A DNA stretch of 64,000 bases from Anaerosporomusa subterranea (GCF_001611555.1 NZ_LSGP01000017.1:248001-312000), one strand, 5' to 3'. Shown: positions 45,761-55,049, counted from the first letter of the stretch. Program-made: numbers and translations. Notes: generated by a model from the letters alone, not told the origin.

Positions 45761-46897
45761 ATGACGGAGAAGGTGGCTTTGGCTGTTTGCGAAACTTATT
45801 GGTATGCTGAGGTTGAGAAAGCGGTTGCCGAACTGTTCGCGGTTTGGGGCGGCGTTAGCGCCTTGGTTTCGCCGGGTGAGACTGTGTTGTTAAAGCCGAA
45901 TATTGTTGAGGGTTTGCCGCCAGAGCGGGCGGTGACGACTCATCCTGAGATCGTGCGTGCAGTCATTCGCCAAGTGAAGCAAGCTGGTGCAAAGCCGGTG
46001 GTGGGCGAGTCGCCTGGAGTGAGCGGAACCCGCAAAGCAGCTGAACGTTGCGGTATCTGGGCGGTGTGCCAGGAAGAAGGCGTGGAACTGCTGCTGTTTG
46101 AGGAAGCAACTCCCGTTGCCTTCCCGGATGGTAAAATGATCAAGAAATTCAGTTTGGCGAAGGACCTATATTCTGTCGATAAAGTGATCTCGCTGGCAAA
46201 GATGAAGACTCACACATTTATGGATATCACCGGCGGAGTGAAGAATTTATTTGGGTTTATCGTAGGCGCTGATAAAGCGCAGTTCCATTTGCGGTTAAAG
46301 TGCCGCAGTGAGTTTGCCGCCATGCTAGTCGATTTGAACCAACTGGTAGCGCCGATTTTCTATCTGGTTGACGGAGTTGTCGGCATGGAAGGGAATGGTC
46401 CGCGTAATGGTATTCCGAAGCAGGCAGGCTTGCTCTTGGGCGGGACCAACGGTTTTGCTGTTGATTTGGTGATGGCTGATGTGATGGGCTTTCCGGCTGA
46501 AAAACTGCCGGTTGCGGCAGAGGCTATACGACAGGGAGTAACAGCCGGGCTATCGGCAATTGAGCGGACCGGTAGCGCGCGGAACGTAAAAGTTCCGTTT
46601 GTCCGACCCCGTAACTTGGAATCACTTGACGGCCGTCTGCCATCTTGGTTTGTCAGCTTCGGTCAGCAACAACTGACAGCACGTCCGGCGATTGAGTCCA
46701 ACTGCGTAGGCTGCAGTCGTTGTGTTAGACATTGTCCGCCCCAGGCTATGGTTATCAAGGAGGGCAAGGCGGTCATTGATTATTCGCGCTGTATTCGCTG
46801 CTACTGCTGCCAAGAGCTGTGCCCCCATAACGCCGTGTCGCTGCGCGAAGGCTTTATACTGCGCGGCGTCCGGCGGGGAATCCGCTGGCTACGGTGA
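45761..46897 (+). CDS. DUF362-domain protein with C-terminal 2x[4Fe-4S] ferredoxin module
   Basis: 378 residues from ATG 45761 (AGGAGG, 6-base spacer). The DUF362 core contains VLLKPNIVEGLPPERAVTTHP, DKVISLAKMKTHTFMDITGGVKNLFGFI, and LVDGVVGMEGNGPRNG. Two cluster motifs close the protein: CVGCSRCVRHCP and CIRCYCCQELCP. Function of DUF362 is not established; a redox role is likely. It lies on the same strand as the beta-lactamase-like gene beyond the repeat. Confidence 0.9.
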   Translation: MTEKVALAVCETYWYAEVEKAVAELFAVWGGVSALVSPGETVLLKPNIVEGLPPERAVTTHPEIVRAVIRQVKQAGAKPVVGESPGVSGTRKAAERCGIWAVCQEEGVELLLFEEATPVAFPDGKMIKKFSLAKDLYSVDKVISLAKMKTHTFMDITGGVKNLFGFIVGADKAQFHLRLKCRSEFAAMLVDLNQLVAPIFYLVDGVVGMEGNGPRNGIPKQAGLLLGGTNGFAVDLVMADVMGFPAEKLPVAAEAIRQGVTAGLSAIERTGSARNVKVPFVRPRNLESLDGRLPSWFVSFGQQQLTARPAIESNCVGCSRCVRHCPPQAMVIKEGKAVIDYSRCIRCYCCQELCPHNAVSLREGFILRGVRRGIRWLR

Positions 46898-47015
46898 TTC
46901 GAGGTACGTTATCGCGAAGCCCGCGAAGCGCGCAAGCGTCGCAAAGAGGGTATTAAATATATAAAATCCCTTTGCGCTCTTCGATTCTTTGCGATCTTTG
47001 TGCTAATTGTTCTCC
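46898..47015. repeat. Palindrome of CGCGAAG-like modules
   Basis: Left arm GCGAAGC, GCGAAGC, GCAAGCG, GCAAAGAGGG; right arm CCCTTTGCG, CTCTTCG, TTCTTTGCG, ATCTTTGTG. The centre TATTAAATATATAAAAT is AT-rich. This is a sister class of the CACGGAGG palindromes. Confidence 0.6.
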
Positions 47016-47142
47016 GTCCTTGACTCCGTAACAGATTTTTAGTGGGTGTGTTGCGGAATTTCGCTGTTTTTGGCATGCAAAGCAGGGCAGAATAAAAATG
47101 CGGCGAATACATATTCAGGATAAATGTGGAGGTGTGTGAAGC

Positions 47143-47679
47143 TTGGAAATATTGCTGATGCGCCATGGCAAGGCTGAACCGCCGCACCGGACCGATTATG
47201 ACCGTGAATTGACTGCGGCGGGGCGGCAGCGTATTCTCAGTGCCTCACTCGGGTTGAAGCAGATACTGGGCGGCAAACCGCTTATTATTTGGACAAGCCA
47301 TTTGCCGAGAGCAAGACAGACTGCTGATATTATTGCCGAGACACTGGGCGTAACTGCAATTAGTGAGCACGAAGCCATCTATAGTGGCGACCTCGACAGC
47401 TTGATAACCGGCATTATCGATCTGCCTGAAGACAGTATGCTGCTTATCATCGGTCACGAACCTTGTCTCAGTGGTTGGTCTGAACGAATTAGCGGCGTAT
47501 TGCTTCCCTTTAAACCGGGTGCTGTCGCTTGTTATAAGATCAGCCATCGGCAACCGCTCATTGGCAAACTTCGTTGGTTTGCTTTACCGAAGGTTCTGGC
47601 GCATTGGGGCATGAGCGAATCTAACGCCGGAGAAGGAGAAAATGCATGCCAGATTACTTCGAAACCGAACTCAAATTAA
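47143..47679 (+). CDS. sixA: SixA-type phosphohistidine phosphatase
   Basis: 178 residues from TTG (TGGAGGTGTG upstream). Histidine phosphatase RHG at residues 7-9 (LLMRHGKAE), second His in IGHEPCLSG, and TSHLPRARQTADIIAE. SixA removes phosphate from phosphohistidine in signalling proteins. The 3' end overlaps the CYTH-CHAD gene by 34 bases, indicating translational coupling. Confidence 0.85.
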   Translation: MEILLMRHGKAEPPHRTDYDRELTAAGRQRILSASLGLKQILGGKPLIIWTSHLPRARQTADIIAETLGVTAISEHEAIYSGDLDSLITGIIDLPEDSMLLIIGHEPCLSGWSERISGVLLPFKPGAVACYKISHRQPLIGKLRWFALPKVLAHWGMSESNAGEGENACQITSKPNSN

Positions 47680-49175
47680 AAGTGCTCCAGCCTGGCGACA
47701 ATGTCTTGCAGGCCTTTCAGAATTCGGAATATATAGGTCAGTTGGTGCCGGAGAATGCTTGGACGACCACGCGCATGGAAGCCTGGTATTATGATACAGC
47801 CGAACAGTCTTTGCAAAAAGCCGGTATCGCCTATCGGGTACGTCGTGAGGGCGATAACTGGGTTGCAACGGTAAAGGCAAACGGCTCGTCTGATGGCGGT
47901 CTGCATCAACGCGAAGAATGGAATCTGGCTAGTCCTGATTGCGAACCTAGACCAGAATTGTTTGCTGAGTTGCCAATCGGACCTAAGCTATTAGACACTA
48001 TTGGCGATCAGCCGCTGCAACCACTGTTTGCAACCGTGTTTGAGCGTTATGCGGCTGAAGTTTCTTTCGAAGCTGCGCGAGTCGAATTGGCTGTTGATGA
48101 AGGCAAGATTTTGGCAGGTGAACTGTCAGAGCCCATTCGCGAAGTGGAATTAGAGCTGAAAGAAGGGCAACCGGTAGCTTTGCTAAGGTTGGGAGCTGCT
48201 ATCGCCCGTGAAATACCGCTCGCCCCTGAGCCTAAATCCAAGTACTTCCGCGCATTGCTGTTGGCCGGATTAGCAGAACAGCAACCTAAACCGGTAGTTG
48301 ATTTACCGATACAAACAGCGTTGGCAGATGGTCTATCACTGCTAATGTCTGTCGCAGTAGGCAAATTGTTTTCCACCTATCAGGCTTTTTTGGCGCATTC
48401 AGACGAGCCCAGACACGCGTATCAAATGCGAGTGAAGCTTCGGCGTCTTCGCTCCTTATTAGTGTTTGCCAAGCCATGCATACCTTTGGAGGACTTTCAA
48501 ACCTGGAAACAGATGCTGGCTGAGTGGGGGCGTGTTTTTGGTCCACTGCGGGATCTTGATGTGCTGGCTGTTGAGTGGGAGGAATTGTGTAATAGCCCTT
48601 ACATTACCTTTGACAGTAGGCCGTGGTTAGGAGACACTATTAGTAAACGGCGCTTGGCTCAACTGGAGCAGGTAAGCCAGACCATCAACCAGGGCCGCTT
48701 AAGTGCAGAGCTATTAGAACTGTGGGCATGGTCTGAAGGACACCCCTGGCAACCAGGAGAATATCCTTCGACAATTGGCGCTTTTGCTCGCTGGCGCATT
48801 GGCGGCTGGTTAGCTGCTTTGCTTGACGCTGGCAAAACAGCTAATTGGGAAAACGATCAAGAACTGCATGCTTTACGCCTACGACTGAAGCGGATTCGCT
48901 ATACGCTGGCAGCCATGCCGTTTTACACTGATCGCCGATCCATAAAATTATTGACTGAGATAAAAGCGATGCAAGATCTGTTTGGTACTCTGAATGACCG
49001 CGCAGTTGCCGGCCGGCTGCTGACAACTTTAGCGAGGGGCGCCACCAGAGCGGTGTACCGGGATATCGGCATCCTCTCCGGCTGGCAAGGCAGGGGTGAA
49101 CAATCTGCACGCAGCCAACTGCAGAGACAATGGAGGAATTTCAGGCAGGCAGCCAAACGCTGGTTAGACGCATAA
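47646..49175 (+). CDS. CYTH-CHAD domain protein
   Basis: 509 residues. N-terminal CYTH domain with the ExExK triad (ETELKLK), then the strands LHQREEWNLA and EVELELKEG; C-terminal CHAD domain, all-helical with conserved basic histidines (RHAYQMRVKLRRLRSLL; LRLKRIRYTLAAM). CYTH enzymes hydrolyse triphosphates, and CHAD binds polyphosphate. The pairing with SixA occurs repeatedly in bacteria and suggests polyphosphate metabolism. AAGGAG precedes the ATG. Confidence 0.9.
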   Translation: MPDYFETELKLKVLQPGDNVLQAFQNSEYIGQLVPENAWTTTRMEAWYYDTAEQSLQKAGIAYRVRREGDNWVATVKANGSSDGGLHQREEWNLASPDCEPRPELFAELPIGPKLLDTIGDQPLQPLFATVFERYAAEVSFEAARVELAVDEGKILAGELSEPIREVELELKEGQPVALLRLGAAIAREIPLAPEPKSKYFRALLLAGLAEQQPKPVVDLPIQTALADGLSLLMSVAVGKLFSTYQAFLAHSDEPRHAYQMRVKLRRLRSLLVFAKPCIPLEDFQTWKQMLAEWGRVFGPLRDLDVLAVEWEELCNSPYITFDSRPWLGDTISKRRLAQLEQVSQTINQGRLSAELLELWAWSEGHPWQPGEYPSTIGAFARWRIGGWLAALLDAGKTANWENDQELHALRLRLKRIRYTLAAMPFYTDRRSIKLLTEIKAMQDLFGTLNDRAVAGRLLTTLARGATRAVYRDIGILSGWQGRGEQSARSQLQRQWRNFRQAAKRWLDA

Positions 49176-49209
49176 GTAAAGTTAGTTATAGCAATGGAGG
49201 TAGACGCCC

Positions 49210-49485
49210 ATGGGCAATACTCACACCACATCGCTGCAACCAGGACGTGTGATCGCTGATTCTGGAAACGCTGGTTCCGTATTATACGGCCCTTTCTCCT
49301 TCTCTGTCAGCGGATCGATACGCCCGTTTATTGACTGGTTGAATCAGAAAAGCCATCCCTATGGCAGGATTCTCTCTAAATGGAATCCTGGTTCCCGCGA
49401 ATTTAGCGCAGCGTGGTTATATTTAGGAGCCAATGACCCGCAGGGCTTTTTGGAACTGCAAGAGATGTTTTATATAGCTTCATGA
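49210..49485 (+). CDS. Small protein of unknown function downstream of CYTH-CHAD
   Basis: 91 residues, ATG with TGGAGG upstream. No domain recognised: the centre SVSGSIRPFIDWLNQKSHPYG may be amphipathic, and the C-terminus has GANDPQGFLELQEMFYI. A terminator follows, so it completes the sixA-CYTH-CHAD unit. Confidence 0.55.
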   Translation: MGNTHTTSLQPGRVIADSGNAGSVLYGPFSFSVSGSIRPFIDWLNQKSHPYGRILSKWNPGSREFSAAWLYLGANDPQGFLELQEMFYIAS

Positions 49486-49511
49486 TCTTTCGTCTCATAG
49501 CCAAGAGAAAT

Positions 49512-49556
49512 AGGGGAAAAATGCTTTTGTGAAGCATTTTTCCCCTTAATTTTTAA
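49512..49556. terminator. Terminator closing the sixA operon
   Basis: AGGGGAAAAATGCTT and AAGCATTTTTCCCCT, loop TTGTG, then TAATTTTTAAA. The rest of 49486-50185 consists of repeats described at 49601 and 49776 and no convincing gene. Confidence 0.75.
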
Positions 49557-49600
49557 ACAACTAGAGAGTCTAGTGAAGTTTCCAAAAAAATAGCCGGAGA

Positions 49601-49660
49601 ACGATTCCGCAGAGGTAAAGGAGGACACATAGAGGACACAGAGATTCTCTGTGGAATCGT
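49601..49660. repeat. Short palindrome of the ACAGAGG class (deleted copy)
   Basis: ACGATTCCGCAGAG and CTCTGTGGAATCGT are 14-base ends (one mismatch pair), and the inside holds GGAGGACACATAGAGGACACAGAG. This looks like an internally deleted member of the 21174/54884 class. Confidence 0.65.
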
Positions 49661-49775
49661 ACTACTAATCTCTACTTCGGCGCGTTACTTATGTAGCAGA
49701 ATCGAAATTCGGATAGTCTCTGCTGGGTTCTTTTGCGGAGTATGTAGAATATGATTCAAGTGATGGAATTTTCCT

Positions 49776-49907
49776 GTAGAGGCTGTTACAAAGCGCCCAT
49801 CTGCGTTGCACCCGCAAGGGGTATGCCGCCAACACTACGGCGCTAAAGCGCCAAGAGTTGCTCAATCGCTCCTGCGGTTACTTGTTTGCGTACCCCGCGT
49901 ACGCGGC
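49776..49907. repeat. Dispersed ~130-base repeat, copy 2
   Basis: GTAGAGGCTGTTACAAAGCG at its start, GCAAGGGGTATGCCGCC, CTACGGCGCTAAAGCGCCAAG, and GCGTACCCCGCGTACGCGGC at its end: the reverse complement of the sequence at 40579-40760, with only scattered differences and without its hairpin insertion. Confidence 0.85.
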
Positions 49908-50185
49908 TCTGCGTAATCCTCGTCGCGCCTACGAAACTGATAAGCTATTGCAAACAATTTGCAGTCAGTCGCATATGTAACGACACCCGGACATTTTCTA
50001 ACAGACTCCCTATTTTATGGTTGCGTGTTTGCAACACGCTCTTATCAGCAAAGCCAAAATTCAGGCTTTGCAGGAAATTAAAACCAAAAGTCGAATACCT
50101 ATCCACTATCATGGTGAAAGAATTCCGGGGGGAGGCGGGACGTGTTTCCTGAGGTGAAAGTTTAGATTATTTTGGAGGGATAAAC

Positions 50186-51346
50186 ATGAAAAGCAAATGG
50201 ATTGCGCTGGCGATTCTTGCCGTTTTTGCCCTGACTTTGGTCGGGTGTGGCGGCGCCAAACAGGAAGACGTTATCAAAATTGGCCATGCCGTAGCTCTGA
50301 CCGGAGACTCCTCAATGTGGGGTATTGCTGAGAAAAATGCTCTCGAGATGGAAATTGCCAAAATTAACGCCGCTGGTGGTGTGTTGGGCAAGAAACTCCA
50401 GCTTATCGCCTATGATACCCGCGCCGATGCGACTGAAGCTGTCAACGTGACTAAGCGATTGGTTAGCCAAGACAAAGTTGCCGCTATTATCGGGCCAGGC
50501 CAGAGTGGTGTCGCCATTGCCATGAGCTCTGTTACTGAACCGGGCAAAGTGCCGATGATTGGAACCACCCCGACTAACCCGAAAGTTACCGTTGATGATA
50601 AAACCAACCAAGTCCGGAAATACTCTTTCCGCACCTGCTTCATCGATCCGTTCCAAGGCACGGTTGCTGCACAGTTTGCCACTAAGGAACTAAAAGCTAA
50701 GACCGCCGCTGTGGTCTATGACGTTGGCTCTGACTATTCTTCCTGGCTAGGCAAATACTTTATTGAAGAGTTCACCAAACAAGGTGGAACAATTGCCAAT
50801 AACGAAGCCTTCCGGTCAGGTGAACTTGATTTCCGTGCCATTTTGGGCAAAGTGAAGCAAGCCAATCCGGATGTTATCTTTATTCCCACTATGCAAAAAG
50901 AAGCCGCTCTGGTCATGAAACAAGCTCGTGACCTAGGTATCACTGCGAAATTCCTCGGCGGTGACGGCTGGGGCAGCCCTGACCTAATCACTCTCGGCGG
51001 ATCGGCTGTCGAAGGTTCCTATTTTGTTAACCTTGCTAGCTTAGACGATCCTGATATCCAAAAATGGATTGCTGATTACAAAGCTAAGTACAACCAAGAG
51101 CCGGTTCTGCCGAATCCGGTTATGGCGGTTGATGGACTACTGGCTGTTGTTGACGCTATCAAGAAAGCCAACAGCGCTGACCCTGTCAAGATTGCCGAAC
51201 AACTGGAAAAAACCAAAGATCTGCCAGTTCTCACCGGCAAGCTGACGATTGATCCCAAAACCCACAACCCGCTGAATAAACCTGCGGTTATGCAAGAAGT
51301 CAAAGGCGGCAAATTTGTCTTTAAGTCCAAGGTTGTTACTCAGTAA
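50186..51346 (+). CDS. livK: Branched-chain amino acid ABC transporter, substrate-binding lipoprotein
   Basis: 386 residues; lipobox LTLVGC after a hydrophobic signal (IALAILAVFALTLVGCGG). Periplasmic-binding fold: KIGHAVALTGDSSMWGIAE, IGPGQSGVAIAMSSVTEPGKVPMIG, and GGTIANNEAFRSGELDF. TTGGAGGG precedes the ATG. The remaining Liv genes follow after a repeat; typical substrates are leucine, isoleucine and valine, but the family also binds other amino acids or amides. Confidence 0.93.
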   Translation: MKSKWIALAILAVFALTLVGCGGAKQEDVIKIGHAVALTGDSSMWGIAEKNALEMEIAKINAAGGVLGKKLQLIAYDTRADATEAVNVTKRLVSQDKVAAIIGPGQSGVAIAMSSVTEPGKVPMIGTTPTNPKVTVDDKTNQVRKYSFRTCFIDPFQGTVAAQFATKELKAKTAAVVYDVGSDYSSWLGKYFIEEFTKQGGTIANNEAFRSGELDFRAILGKVKQANPDVIFIPTMQKEAALVMKQARDLGITAKFLGGDGWGSPDLITLGGSAVEGSYFVNLASLDDPDIQKWIADYKAKYNQEPVLPNPVMAVDGLLAVVDAIKKANSADPVKIAEQLEKTKDLPVLTGKLTIDPKTHNPLNKPAVMQEVKGGKFVFKSKVVTQ

Positions 51347-51361
51347 TTAGCAGCAAGTACG

Positions 51362-51510
51362 TTTTACCACAGAGTACATGGAGTACGTTTTTACCGCAGA
51401 GTACTCAGAGGGCCCGTCGAGTGCACAGAGGGTTTAAGATTTGTTTATATAACAATCCGTAGCCCTCTGCGGTTCCCTCTCTGTACTCTGCGTACTCTGC
51501 GGTTAACGTT
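51362..51510. repeat. Long imperfect palindrome, CGCAGAGTA subclass (copy B)
   Basis: Left modules ACCACAGAGTACATGGAGTA, TACCGCAGAGTACTCAGAGG; right modules GCCCTCTGCGG, CTCTCTGTACTCTGCGTA and ...CTCTGCGGTTAACG. The centre ATTTGTTTATATAAC is shared with the copy at 63449. It sits between the binding-protein and permease genes. Confidence 0.75.
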
Positions 51511-51602
51511 TTCCTTCCTTTTTTCCCATAGGACCGTCTTAGCGGTTTTCTTTATCGGCGCGATTCGCGCGACGCTGGCCATTAGTTCCGAGGAGGATTT
51601 TC

Positions 51603-52475
51603 ATGTTCATACAAACATTGGTCACTGGGCTGGCGATTGGCGGAATATACGCCTTGATGGCGGTTGGTTATTCTCTGGTCTTCAGCGTATTGAACTTTAG
51701 TAACTTTGCCTATGGCTCAATCATTATGTTAGGTGCTTATGCTGGCTATTATATTTTGACACAAATGGGACAGCCGCTGTTTGTCGCCGTGCTAGCTGCT
51801 ATTATCGGCTCAGCAATATTGGCCTATGCCAATGAGAAGATTGCGTATAGCAGTCTGCGGCGCCGTAATGCTTCCTCTCTGTATTTCATGATCAGCGCAA
51901 TGGGCACAGCGATTTTTTTGGAAAACCTCGTCTATGCTACTATCGGTTCGCGGTTTTATGCGTTTCCTGAGGTTCTGACTCGTCAGAATTTAAATGTCTT
52001 GGGCACTTCGCTTGGTATTTTGGATGCATTTGCGATTGTCTTTTCTTCTGTCGCGATTTATGGGTTGCACTGGTTTTTGCAAAACAGCAAGATGGGTATC
52101 GCGATTCGTGCTGCCTCGTATGATATGCAAGTCAGTCAAATTAATGGCGTTAATATCAATCGCTTGATTGGTCTGGTGTTTCTGCTCGCCGGAGCGCTGG
52201 CGGGCATCTCTGGCGTGTTCTTAGGGATGAAATATATGGTCTATCCCACGATGGGGTGGATTACGAATAAAGCCTATATTGCAGCTGTTATCGGCGGCTT
52301 GGGAAGTCTGCCCGGGGCAGTCGTTGGCGGGTTGCTCTTAGGCGTGCTAGAGACCTTTGTGTCTGCCTACATATCTTCAGCGATCCGCGATGTATTCAGT
52401 TTTTCCCTATTGGTAGTACTTCTCTTAGTAATGCCGTCTGGCTTGTTCGGCAAATATCTCGAGGAGAAGGTGTAG
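51603..52475 (+). CDS. livH: Branched-chain amino acid ABC transporter permease LivH
   Basis: 290 residues and about eight membrane helices. Signatures LAIGGIYALMAVGYSLVFSVLNFSNFAYGSIIMLGAYAGYY and LIGLVFLLAGALAGISGVFLG. AGGAGG precedes the ATG. It forms the channel with LivM (the stop is 1 base from LivM start). Confidence 0.94.
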   Translation: MFIQTLVTGLAIGGIYALMAVGYSLVFSVLNFSNFAYGSIIMLGAYAGYYILTQMGQPLFVAVLAAIIGSAILAYANEKIAYSSLRRRNASSLYFMISAMGTAIFLENLVYATIGSRFYAFPEVLTRQNLNVLGTSLGILDAFAIVFSSVAIYGLHWFLQNSKMGIAIRAASYDMQVSQINGVNINRLIGLVFLLAGALAGISGVFLGMKYMVYPTMGWITNKAYIAAVIGGLGSLPGAVVGGLLLGVLETFVSAYISSAIRDVFSFSLLVVLLLVMPSGLFGKYLEEKV

Positions 52476-52476
52476 C

Positions 52477-53355
52477 ATGTTTGAATACTTCAGCGGCGTT
52501 CTGACCTTCAGTTTAATTTATGTGATTGCCACAGTCGGCTTGGCCGTCTTTACCGGCTTTACCGGCTTGTTTTCGCTTGGACATGCCGCATTTGTCGCGA
52601 TTGGAGCCTATACTTCCGGCATTCTAACCTACTTTTATCAGGTCAATTTCTGGCTGGCTTTGGTAGCTGGTGGTGTGATGTCCGGTCTGGTCGGAGTGAT
52701 TATCGGCTACCCAACATTGAAAGCGAAGCTGCGCAGCGACTACTTCGCCATTGCGACGCTTGGCTTTGGCGAAGCAGTACGGGTGCTGCTGGAAAACCTC
52801 GATATCACCCAAGGGGCGCGCGGTCTGCCAGGCATTGCGCTGGAGACTGATCTGCCCACAGTGTTGGTTGTAACCATTATCGTACTCTGGGTAGCGCGCA
52901 ACTTTATTCACTCCCGATATGGGCGGGCGGCTATTGCTGTGCGGGAGGATTTTACCGCTGCAGAGATGATGGGCATCAACTTGTTTACGATTCGCATGCG
53001 GTCGCTGGTTTTTAGCGCGGTGACCGCCGGTTTGGCTGGCGGACTGTTTGCCCACTATGTGTCCTTCATCCAGCCATCGATGTTTACTGGTGCGCTCTCC
53101 ACCCAATTGACCGCCGGAGTAGTCGCTGGCGGCATGGGCAGCTTGACCGGACCAGCGCTGGCTGCGATTGTTTTTGTCGCTGTGCCGGAGGCCTTGCGCG
53201 TGGCCAGCATGTGGCGGTTGGTGGCTTATGGCTTTCTGTTGGTAGCTATCATGGTGTTTAGACCACAGGGCTTGTTCGGGCACCAGGAGATTTCTTGGAA
53301 TACCTGGCGGAATCTGTGGAAAAGGGTTCGGTCCTGCGGGACTAAGCCTTGTTGA
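52477..53355 (+). CDS. livM: Branched-chain amino acid ABC transporter permease LivM
   Basis: 292 residues with eight to nine helices. GLAVFTGFTGLFSLGHAAFVAIGAYTSG and AIAVREDFTAAEMMGINLFTIRMRSLVFSAVTAGLAGGLFAHY are LivM signatures. The C-terminus is slightly longer and basic (NLWKRVRSCGTKPC). Nine bases separate it from LivG. Confidence 0.93.
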   Translation: MFEYFSGVLTFSLIYVIATVGLAVFTGFTGLFSLGHAAFVAIGAYTSGILTYFYQVNFWLALVAGGVMSGLVGVIIGYPTLKAKLRSDYFAIATLGFGEAVRVLLENLDITQGARGLPGIALETDLPTVLVVTIIVLWVARNFIHSRYGRAAIAVREDFTAAEMMGINLFTIRMRSLVFSAVTAGLAGGLFAHYVSFIQPSMFTGALSTQLTAGVVAGGMGSLTGPALAAIVFVAVPEALRVASMWRLVAYGFLLVAIMVFRPQGLFGHQEISWNTWRNLWKRVRSCGTKPC

Positions 53356-53363
53356 GGTGAGAA

Positions 53364-54152
53364 ATGGAATTTTTGCGTCTTGACCAATTGGGTAAACAGT
53401 TTGGCGGCATAACCGCCTGTAACAATATTAGCTTTACTGCCGAGACTGGTCAAATTGTCGGTCTGATCGGGCCGAATGGGGCAGGTAAAACGACAGTATT
53501 TAATTTAATAACCGGAGTATATAAACCATCCTCCGGCACTATTAGTTTTGCAGGGCAAGTCATCAGTGGCTGCAGTCCTGATGACATCGTTGCCAAGGGA
53601 ATTGCCCGCACCTTTCAAAATATTCGCTTGTTCCGCAGCCTGTCAGCGCTCGAAAATGTTTGCATCGCAGTGGACCGTGTAGCTGAGTATAGTCTGGTAC
53701 AGGCACTATTGCGCTTGCCAAAGGTACTGCGCAGTGAAGCCCAAACGCGCCGTCAGGCCATGGAATACCTGGACGCGCTCGGGTTAGCTGACAAGGCGGA
53801 GCTGAAGGCGGAAAGTCTGCCATACGGCTTGCAACGCAAACTGGAGATTGCCCGAGCACTGGCTCTGAAGCCGCAACTGCTGCTGTTAGATGAGCCTGCC
53901 GCAGGCATGAACCCAGAGGAATCAGTCGAACTGGCCAAACTGATCCGGACGGTGCATGATCGCTATAACCTGACAACATTACTGATCGAACATCACATGG
54001 ATGTTGTCATGCAACTATGTGATAAAATTGTGGTCTTGAACTTTGGCCAAAAGCTTGCCGAGGGGGCAGGCGGAGAAATTCAGACAAATCCCGAAGTACT
54101 TAAGGCATATCTTGGCTCAGGAGAAAGGAGCAAACGACGTGCTCGAAATTAA
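53364..54152 (+). CDS. livG: Branched-chain amino acid ABC transporter ATP-binding protein LivG
   Basis: 262 residues: Walker [12 protein letters not shown] signature region [16 protein letters not shown] (Leu-Pro-Tyr instead of LSGG, usual for LivG), Walker [16 protein letters not shown] and the switch IEHHMD. Cytosolic partner of LivF. It overlaps LivF by 14 bases. Confidence 0.94.
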   Translation: MEFLRLDQLGKQFGGITACNNISFTAETGQIVGLIGPNGAGKTTVFNLITGVYKPSSGTISFAGQVISGCSPDDIVAKGIARTFQNIRLFRSLSALENVCIAVDRVAEYSLVQALLRLPKVLRSEAQTRRQAMEYLDALGLADKAELKAESLPYGLQRKLEIARALALKPQLLLLDEPAAGMNPEESVELAKLIRTVHDRYNLTTLLIEHHMDVVMQLCDKIVVLNFGQKLAEGAGGEIQTNPEVLKAYLGSGERSKRRARN

Positions 54153-54846
54153 GGGGTTATCGGTAAAATACGGGCATATCGAAGCTCTGCGCGACATCAG
54201 CCTAACCATTAAGCCTGGCAGGATCGTTTCTGTGGTTGGCGCTAACGGCGCCGGCAAGTCAACACTAATGATGACTTTGGCAGGTGCACTTTTGCCAGCT
54301 GCAGGTACCATCAGCTTCGAGGGTAAGCCTTTGCCGCGCCGTCCCCACGAAGTACTGGGGCTAGGAATTTGTTTAGTGCCTGAACGGCGGCGGCTTTACG
54401 CCAACCTTACGGTAAAGGAAAATCTACAGATGGGCGCTTTCTTGCGCAATGATAAAAAGGGCATTGCTGATGACCTTGAGGCGATGTACGCCTTGTTTCC
54501 GGTCATGAAGCAACGGCTGACGCAATACGCCGGGACACTTTCGGGTGGTGAACAGCAGATGGTGGCAATTGCCCGCGGGCTGATGTCGAGACCCAAGCTG
54601 CTGCTGTTAGACGAGCCTTCGCTCGGCCTGGCGCCACTGTTGGTAGAAAGTGTGCTTGATGCTGTTGTTGACATCTGCTCGCGCGGCACAACCATCCTAC
54701 TCGCTGAACAAAACGCCAATCAGGCGCTGGAGATGGCTGACGACGCCTTTGTTCTCGAAACCGGACGGATTGTCCTGTCTGGGCCGGGACCGGAATTAGC
54801 AGAGAATCCTCTCGTTCAGCAGGCGTATTTGGGGATAAAACATTAG
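54139..54846 (+). CDS. livF: Branched-chain amino acid ABC transporter ATP-binding protein LivF
   Basis: 235 residues from GTG 54139, chosen because AAAGGAG is 8-9 bases upstream and the length equals the family's; a longer in-frame start at 54043 would intrude into LivG. Walker A GANGAGKST, signature LSGGEQQMVAIARGLM, Walker B LLLLDEPSLGLAP, and switch LAEQNANQALEMAD. It completes the Liv importer. Confidence 0.93.
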   Translation: MLEIKGLSVKYGHIEALRDISLTIKPGRIVSVVGANGAGKSTLMMTLAGALLPAAGTISFEGKPLPRRPHEVLGLGICLVPERRRLYANLTVKENLQMGAFLRNDKKGIADDLEAMYALFPVMKQRLTQYAGTLSGGEQQMVAIARGLMSRPKLLLLDEPSLGLAPLLVESVLDAVVDICSRGTTILLAEQNANQALEMADDAFVLETGRIVLSGPGPELAENPLVQQAYLGIKH

Positions 54847-54883
54847 CATCGGTATAAGAAACAGAGGCCAGAAACAGGTATAC

Positions 54884-55010
54884 TTTCCACGGAGTGCACG
54901 GAGGATACACAGAGGACACAGAGGGAACGATATTTCTGCCAGATTGCTGGCGTACAAAAGCGAGAGCTCTCCGTGAGCACCTCCGTGTACTCCGTGACCT
55001 CCGTGGAATC
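54884..55010. repeat. Long imperfect palindrome of CACGGAGG modules (copy C)
   Basis: Left CCACGGAGTGCACGGAGG, ATACACAGAGGACACAGAGG; right CTCTCCGTGAGCACCTCCGTG, TACTCCGTGACCTCCGTGGA. Same organisation as copy A at 21174. It separates LivF from the ABC-2 exporter. Confidence 0.8.
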
Positions 55011-55049
55011 GTCATCTCTAAAAGAGGGTGTCCCAAAGGGGCGTTATAC

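Noticed and set aside
49886-50152. 88-residue open frame before the Liv operon
   Set aside because: It starts inside the dispersed repeat, has no ribosome site and no family resemblance.
49776-50185. T-box or other leader for the Liv operon
   Set aside because: No T-box consensus or specifier-loop pattern found; the segment is mostly repeat DNA.
54043-54138. Early in-frame start for LivF
   Set aside because: Would extend 96 bases into LivG; GTG 54139 with AAAGGAG gives the normal family length.
54894-55049. N-terminal extension of the ABC-2 ATPase
   Set aside because: The extension is translation of a palindromic repeat; the true start at 55050 has a ribosome site and matches family length.
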